A DNA stretch of 64,000 nucleotides from Eulemur rufifrons (lineage: Eukaryota; Chordata; Mammalia; Primates; Lemuridae), in contig NC_090989.1 of assembly GCF_041146395.1 (NCBI RefSeq), positions 251,524,843-251,588,842 of the forward strand. The letters run 5' to 3'. Every line of letters starts with the position of its first letter. Position 1 is the stretch's first letter. The notes under the pieces were generated by a model that saw nothing but the letters and a program-made list of their open reading frames with translations, ran no database searches and was not told the origin of the DNA. Below, one piece after another: positions 27,690 through 39,284 of this stretch. The position numbers and the translations under genes are program-made.

Positions 27690-29300
27690 GGCTAAAGGCC
27701 TGGCCAAACCTGATCCTCGGTTTGCAATACAGGAAGGCAGAGAAGGGGTGCCTCTCCCCAGGAGCCTGAGAAATACTGCTGGGTCACAAGCCACATGGAC
27801 CCACTATAAGAATTCACCCTTAAATGGAAAAGTCATCTGGCTACAAGGAGGCAATTTAAGGTGCCTAGACCATAGAATACATGTACGCCAATTTTCTATA
27901 GTGGCTACTTGCTATCTTTATAATCGTTTCTCTGCCTCCTTCAGGAGCTACTGTGGCCCACCTATTGAATTAGTGTCTGGTCCTGACCATCCCCATCCCC
28001 GAATGTCAGGAGGCAGTAAGAGTCTGAAACTCCTTTCCAAGCTCATGTAGTCAAAGGGTCAAAACCTTGGCATTCTTCACCTTCTCTCAAGGGAGGTGTC
28101 ACTCTTTCTCAGGAACACCCTCCATTGATCTCCACTCTTTTCTGACATGTATCTAAAAACCTTCCTGTAGCCATGTGAGCCCGTCCTTCTCCTGGCCATC
28201 TGCTGGAGAGATCTCTCTTGTCTCTGTATCCTTAAAGTACCTGGAACTGAGCAGATACATAGCTAATGCTCATGAACTAAAGAGTATTAACAGATAACCT
28301 GATTTCAGTGAGGCCAGACTAGCATTTCTGTCAAGTATGCAGAGACCCTGTCTGGTGCCATATGCCATTCTTTAAGTCTCTTTGGCCTCTGAGAGCACAG
28401 AAGGCAGGGCATTGCCTGACACAATTAAGTGCTTAAAAGCTCCATTTGTTTTTCTTGCAACAAATTTCTTCCTTTCCAATTGCTGCCAGAGAGAAGATAT
28501 AGACTATGCAGCTGCACCAATGAGCAGAGCAGAAAATAAGGCCAGAGAACCTATCCCTGTTACTCATACAAACGACAGCCTAAACTTGACCCAACTGCTC
28601 AACAGAAAGCCTTGGGCTGTTGGGAGCTTATCTAGGTCAGTGTGGTGCATGGCTCGGACACAGAGCTGACACACTAAGTGTGCCTATCCCTGGCAGTTTG
28701 TTTGGGAGTATCTGTGCTCAAAAACACTCAGGATTGCCTGGGAGATAGACACAGCAGGAATGGAGCCCAGTGGATAGGTCTCTAAGAGGAGCTCTCATTC
28801 CTTTCATAAGGAGACAGCAGGAGACCCTGGGGAGCTCTCAGGGATAGGCCCAGGCCTGGTTCAGCTGCTGAGATGCAGCCAGGCCAATTAAATAATTGGT
28901 GTGATAGGGAAAGGAGGGAAGCTATTCCCTTCAGGCAAACTCCCACCCCAGACAGGAGGCTCCATGCAGCTGTGACAACAGCAGCAGCAATAACATGGCA
29001 GAGATCTCTTCCTCTTCCTCCCACTAGCTGAGAACTAATGCTTAAATTAGCACCTTGGAAACACCCAGATCTGCTGGCTGTGCCTTCTCTCCCAGCTCCT
29101 GCCACTCCCCCAGGCCTTCTTTCCAAGCTTGAGTTTCTCTTTCAAGTAAAAAAAAAAAAAAAAAAAAAGATGTGCTCCCCCTAGAGTTTATCTTTCTAAA
29201 TAAGGAATGCCTCTAGATCCTTCCCACTACTATGGGTTGGAGAGAATTATCTGATTATGGAGCTCAAGTAACAGGCCTCTATCCGTATAGCTTGGTTCAG
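27690..29300. other. Intronic sequence, nothing recognised
   Basis: No supported exon or repeat except an A-run at 29148-29168. Confidence 0.5.
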
Positions 29301-29411
29301 AAAGGGGCAATGATGCTAGCACCAACATTTACCTACTCCCTTGGGACTTAAGGAGGCAGCCCCTGCTCTGCCCTCAAGGGGGCTCACATTGAAGGAGTAA
29401 AGAAATAAATC

Positions 29412-29752
<341 letters not shown>

Positions 29753-29762
29753 AAGAAATAAA

Positions 29763-29895
29763 CTTTTTTATGAACTGTGAGCTCCAGGAGGGCAGGACCA
29801 CATCTGCATCTGTGTTGTTAACCACTGTGTCCCTAATACTTAGTGTAGTAACTGGAATAGAGCAGATGCTCAATAATTATTTGGTGAATCAATCT
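29763..29895 (+). mobile_element. L2 3' end
   Basis: GAACTGTGAGCTCCAGGAGG, CCACTGTGTCCCTAATACTTAG and GATGCTCAATAATTATTTGG. Confidence 0.7.
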
Positions 29896-29899
29896 GCCA

Positions 29900-31429
29900 A
29901 ATCAATGGCATCGGGTCTCTATGATAGTCTTTGGAATGGGGAGTGGGGATCTATTGTTTAAACTTTAAATAGTTTGTCTTCATAAATGAGAAAACAGTCT
30001 AGGGAAGAGGAGAGACTTAGAGGTCTCAATAAATAATAGCAAAAATGAAACAGGTCACAGCTGAGTCTGAGCCTGGGATTCTAGTTTTTATGATCTACCC
30101 AAATACCCACAAAGAGCCATTTTGCCCTCTCTTCTGCCCTTTATCCCCATGGTATACTATCTTGATTCCTTATGCCCCAAAGTGAAGGTTACTGGGGAAA
30201 TACCACGCAAGATTCTACTGGTCTCAATAACAAACACGTAATTTAAGGAGTTTTAGGTTGCCTCTAGACTACAACCTGGGGACAGAGGTCAAGAAGCAGA
30301 GAAATGTTTATGTCCTCCAAATGGGGGATGACTATTTTGCTATTTCCATAAGGCTCTTACTCAATCTGAACAAAGTATTCTCTTGCAGACAGGGGTTACT
30401 TTAGCCCTTCAGAAAAGGGTCTGAAGGCAGCCACAGTTTTTCTAAGTGCCTCCTTGTCACCAGTACTTCTACTCCAGGGCCACACAGCACAAACCAGAAA
30501 CAGCTCAGGAGTCCTCTACCCAGACAAACCACTACTCAGAACTTCAGGTGATAACAGAGGCACCAAGGACAACTAACAGAACCTGGTGGGCCTAATCCTT
30601 CTCTCCTTTTCTTGGTCAGTTATTGCCTCCCTTCTCAAGAACCCCAGATGGGAGATGAGAACCAACTCATAGCTTTCTTCTCCTGGCTCACTTGAACCTC
30701 CTCCTCCTCCTCCTTCATCCACCCTCCTTTCTGGTTCTTGATTAGATGCTTAGAACTGGAAGGGCAATCTAGTTTGACAGCAGGTTGGCTGGAAAGACAA
30801 CTCAGAAAGGAAAGTTCTCTTTAGCCAGCCCAAAGTCCTTCTTTAAGTTTATGGGATGGACTTCTCTCCAGGATTTTCTGGCTCCCAGATAACCCAATGA
30901 TGGCATCAGGCTAGGAGAAAGTCCTGCAGCATCTGTCTCTCCAGTTTAATATTGTACATTCTGTAAAGCTTCTTTATTTTGGTTTCTAGAACTAAGTAGT
31001 CACAAAAGGGGAAAAAAATCCACTTATTTCCTACTAGGTGGCTACTAATGATTCTCTCTACCATTCCCCAAAAGGTGTGGCATAGAGGCGGTGATGGGTC
31101 CTTGCCAAGGCTCATCTTGGCTGCTGTAATGGGCAGGTTACTTGCCCAGGAAGCCAAAAAGCACACCTGTCAGCCAGGGGCTGTGGGCCCAAGGGTAGAA
31201 CCTGTTCCTGGCCACCCCATCCAACACAGAGGGAGGAGACTTAGGGAGCCCCAAAGCTTCAGAACTTGGAGAGCTCAGCTCCAGCAGAGCTCAGAGAATA
31301 GAGCATCCACACTTTCAGGTTCCTAACAGGCCCTGCCTTTTTCCAGTTCCTGTTCTCTGACTCCAAGGAAGAAAGCAAAGAGACCCTGCCTAGGTGCTCC
31401 CTCCCTTCCACCTCTCTCTATACCAGCTG
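29900..31429. other. Intronic sequence, nothing recognised
   Basis: Unique, with no supported exon or repeat. Confidence 0.5.
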
Positions 31430-31640
31430 GCTAGGCCTCCGCGTCTCCCGTTCCGCTGTCGCCAGGCAGAGTCAGGTAGCCCCCTGGGAGGTGGCCAGGG
31501 GGCATATTCACCCTTAGGCCTGGCCTCGGTGCACCCGCTGTCGCCCTCCCCTCCGCGCAGGCGGCGATGACATCATTCCTCCCTGACTCCGGGACCGCGG
31601 ACAGGCGGCAGGATCCGCGCCCAGCAAAGGACTCCAGGCA
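31430..31640. promoter_or_regulatory. CpG-rich shoulder, possible alternative FAM219A promoter
   Basis: A second, smaller CpG cluster lies about 0.8 kb inside FAM219A intron 1. It contains TGACATCA (31568-31575), a CRE with its CpG changed to CpA. It may be an alternative first-exon region of FAM219A or a shore of the main island. I see no splice donor or coding match that decides this. Confidence 0.3.
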
Positions 31641-32350
31641 CGTAGGCCTAGGATGATGGGGGCTCTTCCGAACTGGTAGGCACAGGCGGCTCCAGAGCAG
31701 CCCCACCTCCTCAAGCGTTCTCATCCGTACCCGTTTCTCCACCTCGCACTGTCCTTCCCAGTTCAGATACCCACAGCCTGGAATGCCTGCGCTCCCTCCG
31801 GAAAAGAATGGAATTCCCAGGTCCTGCACAGACCCCCCTGGTCCCTGGCCCTGGCCCAGTGCTCTATCCATATTCAGCGGACAGGCGGGCAGGCCCCTCC
31901 TTTTCTAAAAGCCTATTCCCAGTCTCTTTCAGCCTGACTGCTCCCCCGCCTTAAGCATCACAGGTCTCTAGGGCTAAACGCCCCCCCACTTCGCATCCCA
32001 GCCCCTGGGCCTGCTGCCGAAGGTGCCCCATAATAGTTCTCTTGTCATAGCCGGGGCTATGAGCCTCCACTAGCGGTGTGCACCATTGTGCCCCTCACCT
32101 TTCCATCCGACGGCGCTCTGCCTCCGCCGACGGTGCCCTCCGCCCTTACAAATCCCTTTGCTCTCATCCTGTGTATTTCCCACGGTTTTCTTGTCCTGCA
32201 AGTCCCCCTCAACCGGCAATGCGTTTTCAGAGCTCTCTTTGCCCCATTCGATGGCGGCCCCTCCGCATAATCCCCACGGCCTGATTCCCTGCCTCCCCCT
32301 CAAGCGGCGCCCCTTCCAGGCCCTGGCCTGCCCGCCGCCCGCCCCCTCAC

Positions 32351-32410
32351 CAGCGGCTGCATCTCCGAGTGCGCGGTGGGCACCTGGAACCGGTCGATCT
32401 CCTCCATCAT
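32351..32410 (-). CDS. FAM219A: FAM219A coding exon 1
   Basis: Read on the minus strand, this segment begins with two consecutive ATG codons and encodes MMEEIDRFQVPTAHSEMQPL, exactly 20 codons. It is followed directly by a GTGAGG splice donor (32350 downward). As I remember it, this is the N-terminus of human FAM219A with no residue changed. The first ATG (32408-32410) has GCACC before it, a good Kozak context. The exon ends in phase 0. It lies inside the CpG island, 748 bp from the DNAI1 start codon on the other strand, so the two genes very probably share a divergent promoter. The protein's function is unknown. Its strong conservation suggests constraint. Confidence 0.92.
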
Positions 32411-32727
32411 GGTGCCGGCGGGCGAGTGGGCCAGGGGCCGGGCGCGGCCGGGGACGCCAACGGGACCGCGCGGGGCGGCGGCCCCAGGAGCCCGGCGGGT
32501 GATGCAGACTAGGCCGCCCCGGACCTGGCGGCCTGGCAGGCGGCCGGGCGGACGGAGGAGTGGGCGGAGGGCGAGAGGTTCGCAGGGTGGCTGAGGCCGG
32601 CGTGGCTCCGTGGGCTTCCCTAGCGCTACCGCGGCTGTGGCCTGGCAGAGCCGCAGGTCTCGCCTCTCCTCCTACTCCGCGGCCGCCTCCTGTCAGCAGC
32701 TCAGCCACTGCGGTGACTCGGCAACTC

Positions 32728-32736
32728 CACTTCCGG
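32728..32736 (-). promoter_or_regulatory. ETS/GABP-type site
   Basis: CACTTCCGG, read on the minus strand as CCGGAAGTG, is a canonical ETS-family (GABPA/ELK) site. It sits about 320 bp upstream of the FAM219A start codon and faces that gene. ETS sites of this form are frequent at housekeeping bidirectional promoters. Confidence 0.6.
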
Positions 32737-32852
32737 GTCCGGGACACCGCCCGGGCTCTGCATTATTCATGAGGAGGCGGTGCCTGGGCACCCCAGCCCT
32801 TCCCACATGCAGGAGTTCCGAATACTCGCGGCCGCCTGTCTTATTATCCTGA

Positions 32853-32862
32853 GGGGCGGGGC
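32853..32862 (+). promoter_or_regulatory. GC box (Sp1/KLF site)
   Basis: GGGGCGGGGC is a perfect GC box located about midway between the two start codons. Such sites are common in CpG-island promoters and bind Sp1/KLF factors. Binding here is inferred. Confidence 0.6.
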
Positions 32863-32931
32863 TTAGTGCAGACTGAGGCTCCCCGCGCTCCCAGTCCCGC
32901 CTCCTCGCCGGGCTGGCTGGGGGCGCCAGAG

Positions 32932-32941
32932 GCGCCTGCGC
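32932..32941. promoter_or_regulatory. NRF1-like site
   Basis: GCGCCTGCGC matches the NRF1 palindrome GCGCATGCGC except for one central base, a substitution that NRF1 tolerates. It lies 15 bp from the X-box. Binding is inferred. Confidence 0.4.
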
Positions 32942-32955
32942 CTGGGCTGCCGGTC

Positions 32956-32970
32956 GGTTGCTGGGTAACC
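32956..32970 (+). promoter_or_regulatory. X-box (RFX-family site) upstream of DNAI1
   Basis: The sequence GGTTGCTGGGTAACC is an imperfect palindrome made of the half-sites GTTGCT and GGTAAC separated by one base. This fits the RFX X-box consensus GTNRCC-N(0-3)-RGYAAC closely. It lies about 190 bp upstream of the DNAI1 start codon. RFX2/RFX3, acting with FOXJ1, are the known activators of motile-cilium genes, and DNAI1 is such a gene, so this is the likely cilia-specific element. It could also act on FAM219A, which is divergent from it. Confidence 0.8.
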
Positions 32971-33158
32971 GCGTCAGGGAGGAGTCGATTCTATCCTGCA
33001 AGGGCACAGGGACCCACAACGTCGGCTGTCCCCAAAGAACCCCTGCGACTGGGAATTGAAGTGGAAGAGAGTTCAAACTTCCTGTGCGTGGTCGAGCAGG
33101 CGGACAAACTTCTTGTCCTCAGGCGAGGGAGCGTTTTGTAGGCTCTCCAGGGGTTGAG

Positions 33159-33206
33159 ATGCTTCCTGCTTCTGCGAAGGTTCCTCATAAACCGCCTCGT
33201 AAGCCG
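33159..33206 (+). CDS. DNAI1: DNAI1 coding exon 1
   Basis: The exon encodes MLPASAKVPHKPPRKP (16 codons, 48 nt) and ends in a CCG|gtaatg donor. The human exon 1 is also 48 nt and reads similarly as I recall, with conserved PASAK and PHK. The start is the first ATG in this frame after an in-frame TGA at 33057-33059, and it has G at -3. The short basic, proline-rich leader is expected to be disordered. The donor deviates from gtaagt at +5 and +6. The human counterpart of this donor is the site of the common primary ciliary dyskinesia allele c.48+2dup. Confidence 0.92.
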
Positions 33207-34484
33207 GTAATGCACAGCCCCACCTGCCCTCTCCCGATGACCTCTGACTTTCGCCGCCAATGACCATTGACCATGCCTCTCCTACTGATCTGTAATCTTT
33301 TTTCTGTTGACCCCTAACCTCTTCCTTGTGATCTCTGGCCTGTGTGCCCACTGACCTGTGACTCTGAACGGCCCTCTCCCACTGATCCTGGCTTCATCTC
33401 CCATATTACCCCTAACCCACTGTTTCTTACCTCTTTCCTACTTGCCTTTCTCTCACCATTCCCATCCCCTCGCACCACTCTCTCCACAGAATCATCCTGG
33501 CCAGTCCCTCCTCCTTAGCGCCCCCAGGCCCACTCCCACCAGTCTGTCCCTCATTCCCCTCACATTCTGGTCCTAAGGAGTTACTGGTCCAACCCTTTTC
33601 TGTGTGCCCAAAGTTGGGCTAGGTGGGGACGCAGGCCTTGCCTTTTGGGAGCCCACAGAGGGGGTGCAAGAGAACTGTACAGGAGACACAGAACAGATTA
33701 CCTGCAGGAATTTGGTTCAGATTTTCTATGCTGGGAGACTTGTAAAGAGAGAGGTCAGGCGAAGAGGAAGAGGAGAGAGATTCTTTTCCCATCCCTGGCC
33801 CCCACCCCCACTGCACAACACGAACACTGGCCCCCAACTGTTTCTGCCACCTCATATGTCTCTCTTCCCTGTGAGCCCCTGGTCCACTCCTGTGACTCAT
33901 TCAGCCATGTGAACGTTATGTCCTTGTTGCCACCTGGCCAGATGTCATCCCTTCTCACAAAAAAACCCACAAGAGTCACCTCCCTTAACCCACTGAGCCC
34001 AGAGTTCTACTTTTCTCCTCAGCATCACCATGGAAGGTAAGGTAGTCCCAGCTTCTCCAGGAGCTCTCTGTGGTGAAGCCACTTAGTCCTCCAGGAATAA
34101 CTTTTTCCAAACCATTAACGAATTACCACTCTGTGGCTAATGTGCAATTTCTAACTCTGTAAAGCAGGACTTCTATTTATTTCTTCTAAATTTACCTCAC
34201 TCAAGCCTAGGTATATTGAGGCGTGGAGAGCAAATCTGCATCCATGCTATTTATGACTTTACATATTTTGGTCTGGCCTCCTCCAAATTAGCCTTTGCTC
34301 CTCTGCTTCTTTCACTTGGCCTTCTATAGCAGATGGACCTATCTCTCTTAGATCTCTGCAGCCATGGGAAAACTGCTCTTCCGGTATGGCCATGCCTTAG
34401 TTTTATGTTGGGGTTGAGCTGTGTTTTGAAGTTCATGTACTGTGCTTGGGACTACTGACCCTTAATTTATAGGCGGTTTGTTTT

Positions 34485-34735
34485 TAAATCGACATTAATG
34501 AAGTCTGGTTTACATACAATAAAATGGAACATTTTAGTTGTGCATGTTGATAAGTTTTGACAAATTTACATACTTGTGAGCCACCACCACAATCAAGATA
34601 GAGGATACTTTATTTCAAGAAGTTCCCTGGGCCTTATTCTAGTCAGTTCTCCCTACTGCCCCCCACCGTGCCTTCCCCAGGTTGCCACTGATCTGCTTTC
34701 TGTCACAGTAGATTAGATTTGTCTTTTCTAGCAAC
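34485..34735 (-). mobile_element. L1M 3' UTR fragment, antisense
   Basis: TTGATAAGTTTTGACAAATT, CCACCACCACAATCAAGATAG and GTTGCCACTGATCTGCTTTC follow the L1M 3' end in reverse. Confidence 0.75.
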
Positions 34736-35009
34736 TTGCAGCTTGAACAAGCTTGAGGATGAGTTTCTTCAGTCCATTAGGTGAAACACTGGAGACTAGT
34801 TACACTGAGAGCAGAGAGGTGAGAGCAGACAGGAAGCAGAGAAACCTGGGTCAACTGGCTCTGAACACATCAGCACTGCCCCCTGGAGGGAAGGGTTGTT
34901 TTAGTACAGTAAATATTGGTGTCTGGGGTCTGAGAAAAGGCTGGTTTGTGCTAGAATGTATTCATTATCCTCTTGTCTCAGTGAATCCCAATTTGGGTCA
35001 GTGCTAATT
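34736..35009. other. Intronic sequence, nothing recognised
   Basis: No supported feature. Confidence 0.45.
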
Positions 35010-35215
35010 GGGTATGAGATAACCTAGAGATGTTTGAGAAGTTGTCCCTGTCCTCTGAGAGCTCAGCTCAGTGGGGGAGACAGAACACAGGCATACAAAA
35101 GTAAGGGAGGATGGGGTCCCTGGGGGTGAAAGGGAGAGAGGCATGCAGGTTGGAGCAGTAGTAAGGCTTCAGGGAGGAGGCAGGTAGGACTTAGAGGCCT
35201 GTAGTGGTGAGGGAA
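35010..35215 (-). mobile_element. L2 fragment, antisense
   Basis: GTTGTCCCTGTCCTCTGAGA, GGGGGAGACAGAACACAGGC and GGCTTCAGGGAGGAGGCAGG resemble the L2 end in reverse. Confidence 0.45.
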
Positions 35216-35244
35216 GGTCAGGTTTGTTAGGGGATACAGGGAAG

Positions 35245-35800
35245 TTTAAACTCCATTTGTTCTTGTCACTGCACTGATCAGACCTTTTAGTAGCTCCTTG
35301 TTACTCTTAGGATAAAGTCCCACATGTCCAATTTGCTTGATATGGCCTGCAAGGCCCTGCGTGGTCAGGCCTTTGCTACCCATCCTGCTTCAGATCTCAC
35401 CATTGCTCTGTGAAAATTCTACATTTCCAGCAAACTGAACTTCCCTCACTTCCTGGAAAGTGATATCCACACTCTTTTTTTCCTTTAGGCCTTTGAAAGT
35501 GCTGTTTCTTCTGACTGCCTGGTACAATCTTTTCTGTCTGCTGCCAGCTGCTTTACTCTACCTAGTCACAAATCTCTTTCATCTCCTATTCATACTTAAA
35601 GTCTCAGCTTGACCTTCACATTCTCCTACAAGGGATTAAATCTCTTTTCTGGTGGCAGAATAGGGTGATATCTCCACTAGACTATAAACTCTGTTATGGC
35701 AAAGATCATGTCTGACTTGGTCATTGCTGATTCCCCTGTACCTAGCACGATACCTAAGACTATATTAAGTTCTGGGAAAATGAGTTGAATATTAATTCTG
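35245..35800 (+). mobile_element. L2, ORF2 C-terminal region and 3' end
   Basis: TAGGATAAAGTCCCACATGT, GGCCTGCAAGGCCCTGCGTG, TTTAGGCCTTTGAAAGTGC and GACTATAAACTCTGTTATGG in L2 sense order. Confidence 0.8.
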
Positions 35801-36059
35801 ATTGCCCTGAGCTGTTCTTTGGAAATTTTCATCTGAGTGTGTTTGGAAGACAGGAAGGGGGGGCGGTGAACCTGGTTGGGGAGACTAATGAGGAGTGATA
35901 ACAAGGAAATGTCACTATATAAGCATGTTATTCTGGGTTCATGTCTATGTATCTGCTTTGGCACTATGGCTGTGAATGATTCAAATTTGAACTACATGTA
36001 TCCATGCCTTAAGAGCTGGATGTTGGAGACTAAGAGGTAAAAAATACTGATGATGTGAA

Positions 36060-36530
36060 CATTTATTCAATAATTATTTATTGTATATACTCTAGACCAG
36101 GTACTGTTCTAGCTATTGGTGAGATAGCAAGAACAAAACAAATACAACAAACAAAAATCCCTGCTCTCATGGAGCTTATCTTTTAGTTGGAAGTAAATTA
36201 TCAATAAACAAATAAATAAAATATATAGTATATCAGATGGTAATAGGTACCAATGAGAAAAAGTAGGCTAAGAAGATCAGGCAACCAAAAGATTATATTA
36301 ATTTAAATAGGGTAGTCAGGGAGGGCCTCACAGAGCTGACATTTGAGTAAAGACCTGAAGGAAATGAAGGAGCTGGCTATGTAATATCTGGGGGGGAAGC
36401 ATACTAGACAGATGGCTTAGCAAGTATAAAGCCCCTGAGAATCAGGTCCTGCTACACATGTTCTGGATCAGCAAGGAAGGGAGGGGAAAAGCAGCAAGAG
36501 ATAAGGTCAGAGAGGTGCATCCCTCTACCC
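36060..36530 (-). mobile_element. L2, antisense
   Basis: AACATTTATTCAATAATTAT, AATCCCTGCTCTCATGGAGC, GGGAGGGCCTCACAGAGCTG and TATAAAGCCCCTGAGAATC in reverse L2 order. Confidence 0.8.
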
Positions 36531-37194
36531 CATAAAGTTAATCAAATAACCCATGGAATATTAAATTGGTCATGATGGAGCTCCATGAATCATAATTTGT
36601 AATTAAAATGCATGAATGTCAGGGACCATAAACCATGACCAGCTCAAAACATCACTGGTAATGCCCCGATAACAAAGTGTCCTTCCTGAAAATTATGAGA
36701 ATGCCAACTGTCTGCATGTATACATGTGCAGGAGGAGCTTTGCAGCGTTGCCAAACATTGCCTGGGAGCCAGACTTCTTAGTAGAAAACCGAATTAGAAT
36801 CTTCTGTCAACTCCAGTTAAAAGCTAATTTTAGTTTATGACTAACAAATTTTAGTACCCCTTTATAACTCAGTTGGTTACCATAAAAAAAAAAAAATCAG
36901 AGTCTGGAATTTTGTATTATTCGCCTCTAAAAGCCAAGGAAAAGACTTGTGTTTTGGACCATTTTGTAGTCTCCCATGAGGCCCCTCTGGGGCGATACTT
37001 TTAGAAATACTGATCTAGATGAAAGATGATGAGGGTAAGGGCAAGTAGTCAGGATTGGGTGCAAGGTCGAAAGAGAGTATTGGATGAATCAGAGATTTTG
37101 AGTCTGGTGATGAGGTCTGGGATCCATAGAAGAAAGGATAGGAGGTGAGCAGAATCCAGGGGAAGTTGTGTTTCTGTGTGTTCAAAGTAAAGTA
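36531..37194. other. Intronic sequence, nothing firmly recognised
   Basis: An eroded hAT-like end may lie near 36940-37020, but this is not supported firmly. Confidence 0.4.
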
Positions 37195-37199
37195 TCCTC

Positions 37200-38010
37200 A
37201 CTCTTGTGACCCTTATTTTCAGTGTCATCCTTACACCTGTCTTCCTCAAGCCCTAGATATGATCTTTTACCCCTTTACCTTCTAAATGTATCTCAAATCA
37301 AACTACTTTTTTCATATTTACTGCCACCTCCATAGCTGAACCTAAAACCATCTCACGCAGAATGCTGTAACAGTCTTGTAACTGGTCATCCCCTCAACCC
37401 CCCATGCCCTCTCCAATCCATTCTCTGTACTACATCAAGAGTGATCTTTTCAAACTGCCAGTCTGATTATGCCATCTCCCACTTGGAACCCTTTAGTGAC
37501 TTCCCATTGCTCTTAGGATAGGAACCAAATTTTTTGGTATCCTTCAGGGGCCCATATGGGCTGAGACCTGCCTGGATCTCTAAACCTTAACTTGTACCAC
37601 TCTTCCCTCATTATTGCTATACTTCAGTTGTATGTGCTATCCCCTCTTTCTGGAACATTCTTCACACCCTCCCTCACACGTGTACTCACTCCTAAGATTT
37701 TAGCCCAAAAATCAATCCTCACAACCCACTCCAATGCCCTCTGCCCTGTTATTGAAGATAGGGTTAAGTTTCCTCTATTTTATAGTCTTATTGTTCTGTG
37801 TTCCTTTCTTCTATAGTATGTATCATAGTTTGTAATGGTTCACTTATTTGTGTAATTATGTGATTATTGTATGTCTCTCCCATTAGAGTGTAAGTTCCTT
37901 GGGAGCAGGGCCTGTGAATGTTTTTGCTTACATCTACATTCTCAGCTCCTAACACAGTGGCCATCATGCCAAAAGCTATCAGTGGATGATTACTGAGTGA
38001 ATGATGGAAT
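37200..38010 (+). mobile_element. L2, long copy
   Basis: GAGTGATCTTTTCAAACTGC, CACTTGGAACCCTTTAGTGA, AGAGTGTAAGTTCCTTGGGA and GGATGATTACTGAGTGAATG run in L2 sense order over about 800 bp. Confidence 0.8.
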
Positions 38011-38024
38011 GTGGTGGAGGAGCT

Positions 38025-38620
38025 AAGAGGGGGTGTTGTGAAAGCATGTGATAGGGGATCCTAACACTGATTCTGGGGGAATCAGGGATGACTTCTGGGA
38101 GGAACACCAGCATTTAAGGTTTGGACAGAAGAAGAAGAGTCCAAAATAGAGAATAAGAAAGAGTAACCAGAGAAGTAAGAAGACAAGGAAAAATAATGTC
38201 CCAGAAACCAAAGGAAGAGTGTGTTTCTAATGAAAGTATGTGGTCAGCTGTATTGCATGCTGCTATGGTGTCAGTGAAGATAAGCACCAAGACAGAGCTT
38301 GGTGCTTGAACATTAAGATGTAATAACTAGGAAATTATTGGAGACCTTGGAAAGAACAATTTCAGATGTACAAGCTAGACTGAATTGAACTAAGAAGACA
38401 GTAAAGACCATATAAACAAGGATTTGTTTTAAAAGATGAAAGTAAGACTTGAATATATTAAATGCTGACGGGAAGGACCCCAGATGGAGAGAGAAGTTGA
38501 AGATTAATGAGAAAGATTAAATAAGGACTAGAGCCAAGTCTCTGAGGAGATGGGAATGGATCAGTTGTGGACAGGAGGAGGATCTCTTTGTAACAGGAGA
38601 AGAGAAAGGATGGATGCAGA
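38025..38620 (-). mobile_element. Possible L2 ORF2 fragment, antisense
   Basis: GGAACACCAGCATTTAAGG, GAGTAACCAGAGAAGTAAG and TGGTGTCAGTGAAG-like wording match reversed L2 ORF2. Strongly eroded. Confidence 0.45.
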
Positions 38621-39284
38621 TGATGATAATTTTGAGGTTTCACAGCAGAAAGTTGAGAGAGTTTTTCTTCCTTTCCCATAGTGGTGTTATGGAATTCCCC
38701 TGGAAGTGATAACTAGAAAACAAATTTTGCCAATGGCTTTTCCATTTTGTTATGATTGTAGTCATGCTATTTTCAGAGTTATGGTCTGAGGTTTGTCATG
38801 CACAATTATCAGATTACAAAACAGCTGTGAGCATTTGAGGCCAGAATTTGGTTTTCTCCCTTGTGTACTGTGGAGCCTAATACATTGTTAGTACTTGGTA
38901 CATGCCAGGTACTCAAATAATAATGGCAAGGACCCTTGCGCTTATCACTGGGGCTTTGCAGCCTGCAAGCTGATGCTAAGGAGTAGTGTTGATTCTCTGG
39001 CACCAGCTGTGAGCAAACCACATGAAATTGTTTTCTGCCAGTTAGGAATTTGTATGGAGTGCTCAATCTTCACAGTCACTGAGCACTGACGTAGTTGTGT
39101 GGAAGAAGCAAGCAAAAGACACAGCTGTTGATCAAACTTTAGTTTCACTGCTTTGAGTCTGACAACACTTTGTCCTACTCATAGAGTCACTGAATTATGG
39201 TTTGTATGGTGGATTTTTGTCCTCCATTTATCTCACCTCCTATACTGAGAACCCCAGGCATGGTAAGCAACTCAACCTTGGTTC

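Larger units (their letters stand above)
32255..33260. promoter_or_regulatory. CpG island and divergent FAM219A/DNAI1 promoter
   Basis: CpG dinucleotides are dense here and rare on both sides, and G+C content is high, so this is the only strong CpG island in the window. The FAM219A start codon (minus strand, 32410) and the DNAI1 start codon (plus strand, 33159) are 748 bp apart. Transcription of both genes must therefore begin within or beside the island. No convincing TATA box is placed for either gene, which fits a dispersed-start CpG promoter. An ETS site, a GC box, an NRF1-like site and an X-box lie between the two starts. Exact transcription start sites cannot be read from sequence. Confidence 0.85.

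Noticed and set aside
31431..31871. 146-codon open frame on the minus strand
   Set aside because: It lies in the CpG-rich shoulder, has no recognisable domain, and its composition is what G+C-rich intron gives by chance.
32070..32747. 225-codon open frame on the minus strand across the CpG island
   Set aside because: It is long only because G+C-rich DNA has few stop codons. It runs through FAM219A exon 1 in a different frame and across the donor site.
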